Source: Corynebacterium marinum DSM 44953 (GTDB lineage Bacteria > Actinomycetota > Actinomycetes > Mycobacteriales > Mycobacteriaceae). Taken from it: 64,000 nucleotides of DNA. Position numbers and translations under genes: made by a program. The stretch is taken from positions 1,240,001 through 1,304,000 of the forward strand of contig NZ_CP007790.1 in NCBI RefSeq assembly GCF_000835165.1, given 5' to 3'. Below are positions 8,027-16,274 of the stretch, one piece after another. A model generated the notes under the pieces. It was not told the origin of the DNA and ran no database searches. It saw only the letters and a program-made list of their open reading frames with translations. The first letter of the stretch is position 1; each line of letters starts with the position of its first letter.

Positions 8027-8785
8027 GTGAGTGCTGTTCGAAAGTCGACGGACGCCGGTTCGACCTCGACGCACAGCTCCACCGGGGGTGCACCCCGGAC
8101 AGTGAGGACCCTGTCCATCGGTAAGGTCCTCGAGGAGCTGCGCGGCGAGTTCCCCGACGTGACCGTCTCCAAGATCCGGTTCCTCGAATCAGAGGGGCTC
8201 ATCACGCCGCAGCGGACCGCTTCCGGCTACCGGCGTTTCACCGCCGACGATGTCCAGCGCCTGCGCTACATCCTGCTCACCCAGCGCGACAACTACCTGC
8301 CGCTCAAAGTGATCAGGGAGCAGCTGGAGGCCATGGATTCCGGTGCGGTGACCGCGATTCTCAGCGCCGCCGAGGCGGAGCCGATAGTGTCGCCGGACAG
8401 CTTCCGCGCGCCGGCGGCCACCCGCCTCACCGACACCGAAGTGGCCGAGCAGGCGGGTGCATCCATGGCGGACGTCCTCGAGCTGCTCGAGGCCGGGCTT
8501 ATCAAGCCCGACGCGGCGGGTTTCTTCAACGTCGACGACGTGCGCCTGGTCACCACGGCGCAGGCGCTCAAGGGCTTCGGCTTCGACCAGCGGCACCTGA
8601 GGTCGCTGCGCAACACCGCCTACCGGCAGGCCGACCTCATCGGCCAGGTCGCTGGCCCGGTGGCCCGGTCGAAGGGGGATTCCGCCCGGCAGCGCGCGGA
8701 GGAGATGGGGCAGCAGATGAGTGCCCTGGTAGTGTCCCTGCACGCCGGACTGGTCAAAAACGCCCTGCGGGAGGAACTGTCATGA
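8027..8785 (+). CDS. ftsR: MerR-family transcriptional regulator FtsR
   Basis: A 252-residue MerR-type regulator. The N-terminal winged helix-turn-helix reads SIGKVLEELRGEFPDVTVSK then FLESEGLI, with TASGYRRFT as the wing (residues about 30-75). The C-terminal half contains a second HTH-like segment. The orthologue in C. glutamicum (cg1631) activates ftsZ, and position between odhI and the DUF151 nuclease supports orthology. It starts at GTG 8027, only 21 nt after odhI, and its stop overlaps the next start as ATGA, so odhI-ftsR-nuclease form an operon. The cysteines used by metal-sensing MerR proteins are absent. Confidence 0.93.
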   Translation: MSAVRKSTDAGSTSTHSSTGGAPRTVRTLSIGKVLEELRGEFPDVTVSKIRFLESEGLITPQRTASGYRRFTADDVQRLRYILLTQRDNYLPLKVIREQLEAMDSGAVTAILSAAEAEPIVSPDSFRAPAATRLTDTEVAEQAGASMADVLELLEAGLIKPDAAGFFNVDDVRLVTTAQALKGFGFDQRHLRSLRNTAYRQADLIGQVAGPVARSKGDSARQRAEEMGQQMSALVVSLHAGLVKNALREELS

Positions 8786-9411
8786 CGTTGATCCCCGTGG
8801 AATTCCACGGCATCCACACCACCGGCCCCGAGCAGTTCACCTGCGTGATCCTGCGCTGGGCCGAGCAGAACCGTGTCCTGCCGATCTGGCTGTCCCCCCT
8901 GGCCGCGGCGGAACTGGATATCCGGGAGGGTGGTTACACCCCGCGCCGACCAGGCACGGTCGACCTCCTGCTCGACCTGCTCAACCGGACCACCGGCGGG
9001 GTCACGGCGGTGAACATCATCAGCCATTTCGAGGGGGTGTTCATCGCCTCCATCGTGTTGGCCGACGGCGAGCAGCTCGACGCCCGCCCCTCCGACGCCC
9101 TGCTGGTCGCCCGTGCTCTGGAACTGCCGATTCACGTGGAGGAGGATGTCCTCACCCACACTTCCTTCTTCGTCTCGGACGACATCATGGAGGAGAGCTT
9201 CGGCCTGCGTTTCGATTCCGTACCGCAGGCCGGGGGAGAGGAACTCTCGGCCTCCGGCGATGCGAAGGCGGACGCGGATTTCGAGGAGATGATGCGCTCC
9301 CTGGGGATGTCCGAATCAGACTTTTTCCGGGGCAACGGCCCGCACGGTCCTCTCGACCGGGATGATGACGCCGACACCGGCGGGTCGCGGGGTGACGGCG
9401 AGAAGGAGTAG
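8782..9411 (+). CDS. Bifunctional nuclease (DUF151) family protein
   Basis: A 209-residue DUF151/BFN protein, a family with reported DNase and RNase activity; its actinobacterial role is unproven. The conserved core occupies residues about 1-135, with LPIWLSPLAAAELDI, RPSDALLVA and LPIHVEEDVL. The C-terminal 60 residues are acidic and low-complexity. The ATG overlaps the ftsR stop by 4 nt (ATGA). The same order, MerR - DUF151 - MerR, is found in mycobacteria (Rv1828-Rv1830). Confidence 0.9.
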   Translation: MTLIPVEFHGIHTTGPEQFTCVILRWAEQNRVLPIWLSPLAAAELDIREGGYTPRRPGTVDLLLDLLNRTTGGVTAVNIISHFEGVFIASIVLADGEQLDARPSDALLVARALELPIHVEEDVLTHTSFFVSDDIMEESFGLRFDSVPQAGGEELSASGDAKADADFEEMMRSLGMSESDFFRGNGPHGPLDRDDDADTGGSRGDGEKE

Positions 9412-9462
9412 GCGTGACCTGCTATTGAGGGTCTGAGTTGCGGCGTGTCGGCGGGTGGACCA

Positions 9463-9491
9463 TTGACGTTCGTCTACCCTTGGTCTTTAAT
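9463..9491 (+). promoter_or_regulatory. Sigma-A promoter of the second merR gene
   Basis: TTGACG, a 17-bp spacer and TTTAAT (9486-9491) are each one base from consensus. The start codon is 41 nt downstream with a GGGAG ribosome-binding site. This suggests that the second MerR gene is transcribed separately from ftsR. Confidence 0.75.
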
Positions 9492-9532
9492 GACGCATAG
9501 GGCGCCTTTCCAAACCCCATGGGAGTAATTAC

Positions 9533-10078
9533 GTGAGCACGAACGATCAGCCTGTCCAGGAGTCACTCTTCGACCTCGGTCCGGGTGAGGAAGTCGGCTA
9601 CCGCGTGCCCATTGCGTGCCAGGTTGCGGGCATCACCTACCGCCAGTTGGATTACTGGGCGCGGACCAAACTGGTCGTGCCCTCCATCCGCGGCGCCCGC
9701 GGTTCCGGCTCCCAGCGTCTCTACTCCTTCCGCGACATTCTCGTGCTGAAGATCGTCAAGCGTCTGCTGGACACCGGCATCTCCCTGCAGAACATCCGTC
9801 TCGCGGTGGACAAGCTGCGCGACCGCGGGGCCAACGACATCGCCGAGATCACCCTGGTCTCCGACGGCACCACCGTCTACGAGTGCCGCTCCGCCGACGA
9901 GGTCATTGATTTACTCGGCGGCGGCCAGGGCGTGTTCGGCATCGCGGTCCCGGGAATCATGAAGGAACTCACCGGGACCATCGCGTCTTTCCCGTCCGAG
10001 CGTGTCGAGGCCGACAACGAGCCCACCGTCATCGGCATGGACGAGCTCGCCGCCCGTCGTCAGCGTAAGACCAGCTAG
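9533..10078 (+). CDS. MerR-family regulator (Rv1830/McdR-like)
   Basis: A 181-residue MerR-type protein. The DNA-binding region spans residues about 20-95: VPIACQVAGITYRQLDYWA, then the wing with GSGSQRLYSFRD. The C-terminal part is a small domain ending in the basic tail ARRQRKTS. The homologue in mycobacteria next to garA (Rv1830) has been linked to cell-division control. Together with FtsR this makes two MerR regulators within 1.5 kb. The GTG start has Shine-Dalgarno GGGAG at suitable distance, its own sigma-A promoter and a terminator immediately after. Confidence 0.9.
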   Translation: MSTNDQPVQESLFDLGPGEEVGYRVPIACQVAGITYRQLDYWARTKLVVPSIRGARGSGSQRLYSFRDILVLKIVKRLLDTGISLQNIRLAVDKLRDRGANDIAEITLVSDGTTVYECRSADEVIDLLGGGQGVFGIAVPGIMKELTGTIASFPSERVEADNEPTVIGMDELAARRQRKTS

Positions 10079-10095
10079 ACACCCGCTTCTCCACG

Positions 10096-10144
10096 CCGCC
10101 TTCCTCCCCGCCCCGCTCACGTGCGGCCGGAGGGAGGCGGTTTC
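10096..10144 (+). terminator. Rho-independent terminator after MerR gene
   Basis: A 12-bp stem, CCGCCTTCCTCC against GGAGGGAGGCGG (one G-T pair), encloses a GC-rich loop. The sequence TTTCT follows. It separates the plus-strand MerR gene from the convergent VWA-like gene. Confidence 0.8.
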
Positions 10145-10157
10145 TCCGATTCCGGGG

Positions 10158-11546
10158 TCAGAGCCCCGCGGCCGCCCGCAGCGCGGACTCGAGCTGCGCC
10201 GGATCTGTGATCTGGGTGTGCCCGGTCAAACCGGCCAGGACCCCATCGACCTCGCCGCCGCCGACGTGGACCACGTCGACGGAGACGTCGGCGTCGCCGA
10301 TCGCGTCGGTGAACGCCTGGGTGAAGGCGGCGTCGTCCATGTCCTGGGCGGTGCCGCTGGTGACCAGGAGAACCCGGGCGGGTTCACCGGTGGCCCGGGA
10401 CTGGTCCGCCGCGTTGGCCAGGGCGGCCACGAGGGCGGAGCGGGTCTGCGGGACGCCGCCGGTGCCGAAGCGCAGCACGGCGTCGGCCGCCTGCCGGCCG
10501 TCGGAGAAGTTCACGTTGCGGCGCCAGCCCTGTGTCACACCCGGGTTGAGCGGGGAGGAGTAGTTCCACAGGGCCACCTGCTGCCCGCCGGCGCCGAGGT
10601 CGCGGGCAATCGGGCCGAGGGCGGCGGCCGACGCGGCGTAGATGGAGCGGTCCCCGAAGGCGGCGGTCGTTCCCGCCGAGGTGTCCAGCAGAATGAGGGT
10701 GTCGGCCGGCGCGGCGGTCTCCGGCGCCTCCGCCTCCGGAGTCTCCTCGGCCGCCACGTCCTCGGTCACGGCGGCCCAGGCGGCGGAGCGGTCCGGAAGG
10801 TCGGCCGGGACGTCCCCGGTGGCGTCGTGGAAGTCGGTGAAGGCGGCTGCCGCGCGGGACTGTTCCTCGGTGACGTCGCCTGCGGGGCTGAGGATGTGGG
10901 CGAGGGTGACCACCTCGGCCCCGTCGATGACTTCGGTGGCGCCGGCTCCCTTGTGGATGCCGGCGGCGGGGCCGACGGCGAGGATCTCGGCGTCGGAATC
11001 CGTTGTGACCTCGCGGTCGCGCTGGATGAGGGCAGGTGCGCCCTCGCCGGCCAGTGCCACGGCGACAGCGACGGCCGTGTCCGGGTCGGTGGCGACGGGG
11101 TAGCTCACCTCGGCCGGATCGACATCGTTGAGCGCGGTTTCGTCGCCTGCGGTCCACAGCTGCCCGGTCCACACGTCCACGGGGACCGCGGAGGAGGCGG
11201 TGCGGTCGCCGAGCAGCTCGGCGGCGCGCGGATTGTCCGTGGTGAGGAGGACGGCGGCGTCGTCGACGGAATCGACCAGTTCCGCTGTCACGCAGTAGTC
11301 GCGGACGACGGGGCCGGTCTCGTTCCACTGGTTGATCAGTGCTTCCGCGGACACCCCCTGACTTTCAGCGACGGGCAGGATCATCTCGCCCTGGATGCAT
11401 TCCTGCGCCTGCGGCTCGGATTGGGCATTGTCGCGCAGGCTGAACCACCACACGAGAGCGGCAATGAGCGCGAGGATCACCACGCCGACGACGATGACGG
11501 AACCGGAGAGGGCGTAGTTGTTCTTGCCACTGCTGTGACGGGCCAC
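10158..11546 (-). CDS. Membrane-anchored VWA-like protein with degenerate MIDAS
   Basis: A 462-residue protein with one N-terminal membrane helix (about residues 14-37, followed by WWFSLRD) and a large extracytoplasmic part. The middle resembles a substrate-binding fold. The C-terminal third looks like a von Willebrand A domain beginning DTLILLDTSAGT, with later VLLVTSGT and VDVVHVGGG strands. A metal-binding MIDAS needs DxSxS; here it is DTSAG, so metal binding may be lost. An acidic, Ala/Glu/Pro-rich linker precedes the VWA part. It is the last gene of a minus-strand series, 27 nt after the glycosylase-like gene. Function is unknown. Confidence 0.75.
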   Translation of the reverse strand: MARHSSGKNNYALSGSVIVVGVVILALIAALVWWFSLRDNAQSEPQAQECIQGEMILPVAESQGVSAEALINQWNETGPVVRDYCVTAELVDSVDDAAVLLTTDNPRAAELLGDRTASSAVPVDVWTGQLWTAGDETALNDVDPAEVSYPVATDPDTAVAVAVALAGEGAPALIQRDREVTTDSDAEILAVGPAAGIHKGAGATEVIDGAEVVTLAHILSPAGDVTEEQSRAAAAFTDFHDATGDVPADLPDRSAAWAAVTEDVAAEETPEAEAPETAAPADTLILLDTSAGTTAAFGDRSIYAASAAALGPIARDLGAGGQQVALWNYSSPLNPGVTQGWRRNVNFSDGRQAADAVLRFGTGGVPQTRSALVAALANAADQSRATGEPARVLLVTSGTAQDMDDAAFTQAFTDAIGDADVSVDVVHVGGGEVDGVLAGLTGHTQITDPAQLESALRAAAGL

Positions 11547-11573
11547 GGGGATGCCTTCCTGACGCGACGGACG

Positions 11574-12440
11574 TTAGGCCTGAAGTGTAGTGGCTTCCGC
11601 GCGGTCGATGAGGGAGACAAGCCGGTCGCGCAGCGGCCTTCCTCTTTCGGCCAGCCCGCGCTGCCGCTCGACGTACTCGGCCTTGCCCTCCGGTGTCTCG
11701 ATGGGCACGACGCCGATGCCGTGGGCGCGGCAGTCGTAGGGGGAGGCCTCCATGTCCAGGACACGCGCGTCGACGGCCAGCTCGAAACAGTCGAGGAAGA
11801 GTTCGCCGGGCACCAGCGGCCCCAGTTTCGACGCCCACTTGTACAGGTCCATCGTCGCGTGCACGCAGCCGGCCTGGTCGTTGGCGGGCTGGTCCGCGCG
11901 TTCGAGCACGGTGAGGTTCAGCGGCCGCGCGGCCGGGGTGAAGAAGCGGTAGGCGTCGAAGTGGCTGCACCGGATCCGGTGCTTCTCGACGACCGCGTCG
12001 CTGCCCGCCGCGCCCAGGCGCAGTGGCAGGTCGTGGCGCGGGGAGTCGGTGCGGTAGACCATGGCCCATTCGTGCAGGCCGAAGCAGTCGAAGTGGGCGG
12101 GGTTGAGGTTGGTCCGGTGCAGCAGTTCGCGGATGTAGGTGAGAGAATCGCCCCGGCGGGCCCAGAAACCCGCGAGGTCGAGGGTGGTGCGGCCGCCCGC
12201 GACCCGGTAGTCGCGCCACTGCGCGTGAGGTGCGGTTCCCTCGAGGTCGACGCCCAGGCCCGGGTGCCACCGGCGCAGGTGCGAGGGGCGGACCGGGTAG
12301 TACTCGAAGAGGAAGTCGTGGACCGGGTGCTTCTCCTGGCGCTGGCGGCGGGCCAGGTGGTCGCGGGTGAGCCGCTCGGCGCGGTGCTCGTGGGCGGTCA
12401 TGCGGCGCTGCCAGGAGGGGGCGTCGAGAAGCTCAGGCAT
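11574..12440 (-). CDS. Conserved actinobacterial protein, often annotated 3-methyladenine DNA glycosylase
   Basis: A 288-residue soluble protein conserved in Corynebacterium and related genera. It is often labelled '3-methyladenine DNA glycosylase' in databases, but I see no helix-hairpin-helix or AAG-type active-site motif to justify that. Distinctive conserved stretches are HPVHDFLFEYYPVRP near residue 38, HEWAMVYR near 122 and CVHATMDLYKWA near 190. Its start overlaps the stop of the upstream CNNM-type gene by 8 nt, so it is translated in the same operon. The biochemical role should be treated as unknown. Confidence 0.7.
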   Translation of the reverse strand: MPELLDAPSWQRRMTAHEHRAERLTRDHLARRQRQEKHPVHDFLFEYYPVRPSHLRRWHPGLGVDLEGTAPHAQWRDYRVAGGRTTLDLAGFWARRGDSLTYIRELLHRTNLNPAHFDCFGLHEWAMVYRTDSPRHDLPLRLGAAGSDAVVEKHRIRCSHFDAYRFFTPAARPLNLTVLERADQPANDQAGCVHATMDLYKWASKLGPLVPGELFLDCFELAVDARVLDMEASPYDCRAHGIGVVPIETPEGKAEYVERQRGLAERGRPLRDRLVSLIDRAEATTLQA

Positions 12441-13485
12441 CCTCGTGGGTCCAGTCGTTGACGGTGCCGACGTACTCCTCGATGAGGTCCTCGAGCGTGA
12501 TCACGCCGATGAGTTCGCCCCGGTCGCGGACCTGCGCCATGTGCGCAGAACGGCGGTGGAGCTTGCGCAGCGCCTCGTCCATCGTGCCGGAGCCGTCGAC
12601 GATGGTCAGCGGGCGCAGTTCCGTCCGCGGGATGTGTTCCTCGGGAACGGCGGTGGCCAGGCGGTCGAGCACGTCCTTGACGTGGATGTAGCCGAGGAAG
12701 GAACCGTCGGTCCCGGTGACGGGGAAACGGGAGTAGCCTGTCTCCACGACGGCCTCCTCGAGGTCGCCCAGAGTGGGGCCGCGACGGCCGAAGTCCAGGG
12801 TGCGGACCTTCTCGAGCGGGATCATGACCTCCGTGAGGGAACGCTTCTCGGAGCGCAGGGCCTTGGACAGGCGCAGGGTCTCCTCGGCGTCGAGAAACCC
12901 CTCCTCGCGGGACTCCTTGATCATGAAGGCCAGCTGGGCCTCGTCGACGCTGGAGTCGAGCTCGTCCTTCTGCTCGATGCCGAAAGCACGCAGCGTGATG
13001 CGGGCGACCCAGTTCATGAACTCGATGAGCGGGCGGGTGATCCTCACCCACCAGATCATTGCCGGGGTCAGCCACATGGCCAGCGTCTCCGGGCCGGCGA
13101 TCGCGATGTTCTTCGGAACCATCTCGCCGAAGAGGATATGCAGGAACGTGATGAACCCCAGCGCGATGACGAACGACAGCGGGTGCAGCAGGTCCGGCGG
13201 GACACCCAGCGCCAGGAACGGCTCCTCGAGGAAGTGCGCGATCGCCGGCTCGGCGACCTTGCCCAGGATGAGCGAGGCGATGGTGATGCCGAACTGCGCT
13301 CCGGCCAGCATGATGGACAGGTGCTCGGTGGCGTAGAGGACCTTGCGGGCGCCCTTCTTGCCCTGCGCGATCAGCGACTCGATGCGGTCCTTGCGCGAGG
13401 AGATCAACGCGAACTCGGAGGCGACGAAGAAGGCGTTGGCCGCTAGCAGGGCGACGACCATGACGATGGTGCTGAAGACGTTCAC
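12433..13485 (-). CDS. CNNM/CorC-type membrane protein with CBS pair (hemolysin family)
   Basis: A 350-residue membrane protein. An N-terminal CNNM (DUF21) domain with about four hydrophobic segments (residues 5-25, 55-75, 95-120, 130-150) contains FGEMVPKNIAI. A cytoplasmic CBS-domain pair (about 205-335) follows, with YSRFPVTG and LIGVITLEDLIEEYVG. Family members act in magnesium or cobalt efflux and may sense Mg-ATP. It lacks the C-terminal CorC_HlyC domain carried by its upstream neighbour, so the two may be paired. The GTG start abuts the TAA stop of that neighbour (TAAGTG), showing tight coupling. Confidence 0.9.
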   Translation of the reverse strand: MNVFSTIVMVVALLAANAFFVASEFALISSRKDRIESLIAQGKKGARKVLYATEHLSIMLAGAQFGITIASLILGKVAEPAIAHFLEEPFLALGVPPDLLHPLSFVIALGFITFLHILFGEMVPKNIAIAGPETLAMWLTPAMIWWVRITRPLIEFMNWVARITLRAFGIEQKDELDSSVDEAQLAFMIKESREEGFLDAEETLRLSKALRSEKRSLTEVMIPLEKVRTLDFGRRGPTLGDLEEAVVETGYSRFPVTGTDGSFLGYIHVKDVLDRLATAVPEEHIPRTELRPLTIVDGSGTMDEALRKLHRRSAHMAQVRDRGELIGVITLEDLIEEYVGTVNDWTHEDA

Positions 13486-14865
13486 TTAGAGGTATTCCTT
13501 CGCTTCCTCGTCGGTGACCGGGGTGAGGATCACCTTGTCCACCCGGCGGTCCTCCATGACGGTGATCCGGGCGATCCACCTGCCGGTGATGCCGGACTCG
13601 AACTCGGCGTGGGCCGGCCGGTCGGCCTCCGGCAGCAGGAGCACGTCCGTGATGGTGGGGATCCTGCCCAGGGCGGCCATGATGAGGCCGCCGAGGGTCT
13701 CGTAGGGGCCGGAGGGCGCGGTGTAACCGACGCGGGCGGTGAGGTCGTCGATGCGGACCAGCCCGGAGACTTCCCAGGAGGAGCCGAACTGCTGGAAGTC
13801 CTGCTCCGCGCTGGCGTCGTCGTACTCGTCGTAGACCTCGCCGAGGATCTCCTCCACCACGTCCTCGATGGTCACCAGACCGGCGGTGCCGCCGTACTCG
13901 TCCGCGATGAGCACCACCTGGGAGCCGGCGGAACGCACCGCGTTGAGCACGGCGTCACCGTCCAGGGTGTCCGGCAGGACCGGGACCTTCCTGGCCAGAG
14001 GCCCGAGGGTCGTGGTGGAGCGGGCGTCGCGCGGAACGGAGAAGGCGTCCTTGATGTGGACCACGCCGACCGTCTCGTCGAGATCGCCCCGGGCGACCGG
14101 GAAACGGGAGTGCCCCGTCTCCAGCGCCAGCGCGATGAGGTCGTCGACGGTGTCCTCGGCACCCAGGTAGGAGATGGTCGCGCGCGGGGTCATGAACTCG
14201 TTGGCGGTGGCGTTGCCGAACTGCAGCGAACGGTCGATGACCCGCGCCGTGTTGACGTCCAGCCCGCCCTGCTCCGCCGAACTGCGCACCAGGCTCCCCA
14301 GCTCCTGGCTGGAGCGTGCCGACGCCAGCTCGTCCGCGGGCTCGATGCCCAGCTTGCGGACGACGGCGTTGGCCGAGCGGTTCATCACGCGGATGAAGCC
14401 CCTGAACACGAGGTTGAACACCCGGACCGGGTGGACGACCACGCGTGCGGTCTGCAGGGGCATGGTGATGGCCACGTTCTTGGGCACCAGTTCGCCGAAC
14501 ACCATGGACAGGAACGTCGCCACGACCAGCGCCAGGATCAGCGCCACCGCCGAGGACGCCTGCTCGGTCAGTCCGACCAGCTCCAGGAGGGGAGTGAAAT
14601 ACCGCGCCAGGATCGGCTCCGCGAGGAAGCCGGTCGCCAGCGTGGTCACGGTGATACCCAGCTGAGCGCCGGAGAGCACGAAAGAGAGGCTCTGGTAGTC
14701 GCGCTGCACGGCCCGGGCGCTGCGGTCGCCCTTCTCCCGCACATGGTTGTCCACCGTGGACCGTTCCAGGCCGGTCAGCGCGAACTCGATCGCGACGAAG
14801 AGTCCGGTGGACGCCGTCAGTGCGACGAATCCGAGCAGCGAAAGAATGCTTAAGAGTATGTCCAT
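13486..14865 (-). CDS. CNNM/CorC-type membrane protein with CBS and CorC_HlyC domains
   Basis: A 459-residue paralogue of the next gene, with the full architecture. The CNNM (DUF21) membrane domain with FGELVPKNVAI occupies residues 1-190. The CBS pair (about 210-335) includes ATISYLGAE, HSRFPVARG and GLVTIEDVVEEILGE. A C-terminal CorC_HlyC (transporter-associated) domain (about 355-440) carries YETLGGLIMAALGRIP. A role in divalent-cation homeostasis is likely; 'hemolysin' is a historical label. It is the first of three tightly packed genes, 32 nt behind the DEAD-box helicase stop. Confidence 0.9.
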   Translation of the reverse strand: MDILLSILSLLGFVALTASTGLFVAIEFALTGLERSTVDNHVREKGDRSARAVQRDYQSLSFVLSGAQLGITVTTLATGFLAEPILARYFTPLLELVGLTEQASSAVALILALVVATFLSMVFGELVPKNVAITMPLQTARVVVHPVRVFNLVFRGFIRVMNRSANAVVRKLGIEPADELASARSSQELGSLVRSSAEQGGLDVNTARVIDRSLQFGNATANEFMTPRATISYLGAEDTVDDLIALALETGHSRFPVARGDLDETVGVVHIKDAFSVPRDARSTTTLGPLARKVPVLPDTLDGDAVLNAVRSAGSQVVLIADEYGGTAGLVTIEDVVEEILGEVYDEYDDASAEQDFQQFGSSWEVSGLVRIDDLTARVGYTAPSGPYETLGGLIMAALGRIPTITDVLLLPEADRPAHAEFESGITGRWIARITVMEDRRVDKVILTPVTDEEAKEYL

Positions 14866-14897
14866 CAGTTATCGGCCAGGTGGGGAACTAGGAGGGG

Positions 14898-16205
14898 TTA
14901 GGAGGAGCGGCGGCCGCGGCGTTGACCTGCGGGCCGTCCGGTGCGGCTGCGCTGACGGGCCTCGCCCTGCGGGGTGGGCCGGGAGGACGGCTTCTTCCTG
15001 CCCTGGGTCTGCTGCTGGCCGGGCACCGGGAGCGGGACACCGGAGGGCACCCGGGCACCGGTGATCTTGGCCAACGCATCGGAATCGGCGGTGACGCGCA
15101 CCTCGGGGGCCTTGACACCAGCCTTGCGCATCATGGCCTCGACCTCCTTGCGCTGCTCGTCCATGACGAGGGTGACCACGGTGCCGGAGAGGCCGGCGCG
15201 TGCCGTGCGGCCGGCGCGGTGGAGGTAGGCCTTGTGCTCGGCGGGCGGGTCGACGTGGACGACCAGGGAGACGTCGTGGATGTCGATGCCCCGCGCGGCG
15301 ATGTCCGTGGCCACCAGGACGGGGACAGAACCGTCGGAGAAACCGGCGAGAGCGTTGGTGCGGGTGGACTGGCCCTTGTCGCCGTGCAGCCCGGCCGCCT
15401 GGACACCTTCGCGGCGCAGCTTCTTCACCTGCCGGTCGACACCGTGCTTGGTGCGCATGAACATGATGGTCTTGCCCTCGCGGGCGCCGATGCGCAGGAT
15501 GACGTCGCTGCGCTCGTCACGGTCGCCGACCAACAGACGGTGGTGCTCCATCGTGTCCACCGACGCCTCCACCGGTGCGGTCGAGTGCGTCACCGGATCG
15601 GTGAGGTAACGGTCGATGAGTTTCTGCACGTCACCGTCCAGGGTGGCGGAGAAGAGCAGACGCTGGCCGCTCTTCGGGGTGCGGTCCATGAGACGGCGGA
15701 CCTGAGGCAAAAAGCCCATGTCGGCCATCTGGTCGGCCTCGTCCAGCGCGGTGACGGAGACCTCGTCGAAGAAGAGCTTGCCCTGGTCCAGCAGGTCCTG
15801 GGCGCGGCCCGGGGTGGCCACCAGCAGGTCCACCGGCGCGGCCAGCGAGCGGATGTGGCGGTTGACGTTCACGCCGCCGACGACGTCGAGGGTGCGCAGG
15901 CCGAGGGCGTTGGCGGGGGCGTCGAGACGCTCGCGCACCTGGACGGCCAGCTCGCGGGTCGGGGTGAGGACGAGCGCGCGCGGGTGTCCCGGGCGGCTGA
16001 CGCCGGACTCGGCCAGGCGCGCCAGCATCGGCAGTCCGAAGGTGAAGGTTTTGCCGGAGCCGGTGGGGCCGCGGCCCAGCACATCCCGGCCGGCCAGCGC
16101 ATCCGGGATCGCGGCCTCCTGGATGGGGAAAGGCTCGGTGATACCCTGCCGCTGAAGTTCACGCACGATGGGCAGGGGAAGACCGAGGTCCTTGAAAGTT
16201 GTCAT
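14898..16205 (-). CDS. DEAD-box RNA helicase
   Basis: A 435-residue ATP-dependent RNA helicase. Q motif FPIQEAA is near residue 27, Walker A GPTGSGKT near 48-55, motif II ALDEADQMADMGF near 155, motif III SAT and motif VI HRAGRTAR near 330. The C-terminal tail is basic, Gln/Arg-rich, and ends in RRGRRSS, which suits RNA binding. I place the start at ATG 16205, since TACACT stands 7 nt before it (leaderless). The longer reading upstream has no ribosome-binding site. It may be co-transcribed with the CNNM genes downstream. A role in cold growth or ribosome assembly is family knowledge only. Confidence 0.92.
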   Translation of the reverse strand: MTTFKDLGLPLPIVRELQRQGITEPFPIQEAAIPDALAGRDVLGRGPTGSGKTFTFGLPMLARLAESGVSRPGHPRALVLTPTRELAVQVRERLDAPANALGLRTLDVVGGVNVNRHIRSLAAPVDLLVATPGRAQDLLDQGKLFFDEVSVTALDEADQMADMGFLPQVRRLMDRTPKSGQRLLFSATLDGDVQKLIDRYLTDPVTHSTAPVEASVDTMEHHRLLVGDRDERSDVILRIGAREGKTIMFMRTKHGVDRQVKKLRREGVQAAGLHGDKGQSTRTNALAGFSDGSVPVLVATDIAARGIDIHDVSLVVHVDPPAEHKAYLHRAGRTARAGLSGTVVTLVMDEQRKEVEAMMRKAGVKAPEVRVTADSDALAKITGARVPSGVPLPVPGQQQTQGRKKPSSRPTPQGEARQRSRTGRPAGQRRGRRSS

Positions 16206-16274
16206 TGCTGACAGTGTAGTCGCTGCCGGCCGAAACTCCATGGTCGGGACAGGACGGGTGATGCGGCGGAGGCG

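Noticed and set aside
10002..12461. 819-residue plus-strand open frame
   Set aside because: It runs antisense to the VWA-like and glycosylase-like genes, is Gly/Val/Arg-rich without motifs, and would overlap the end of the MerR gene.
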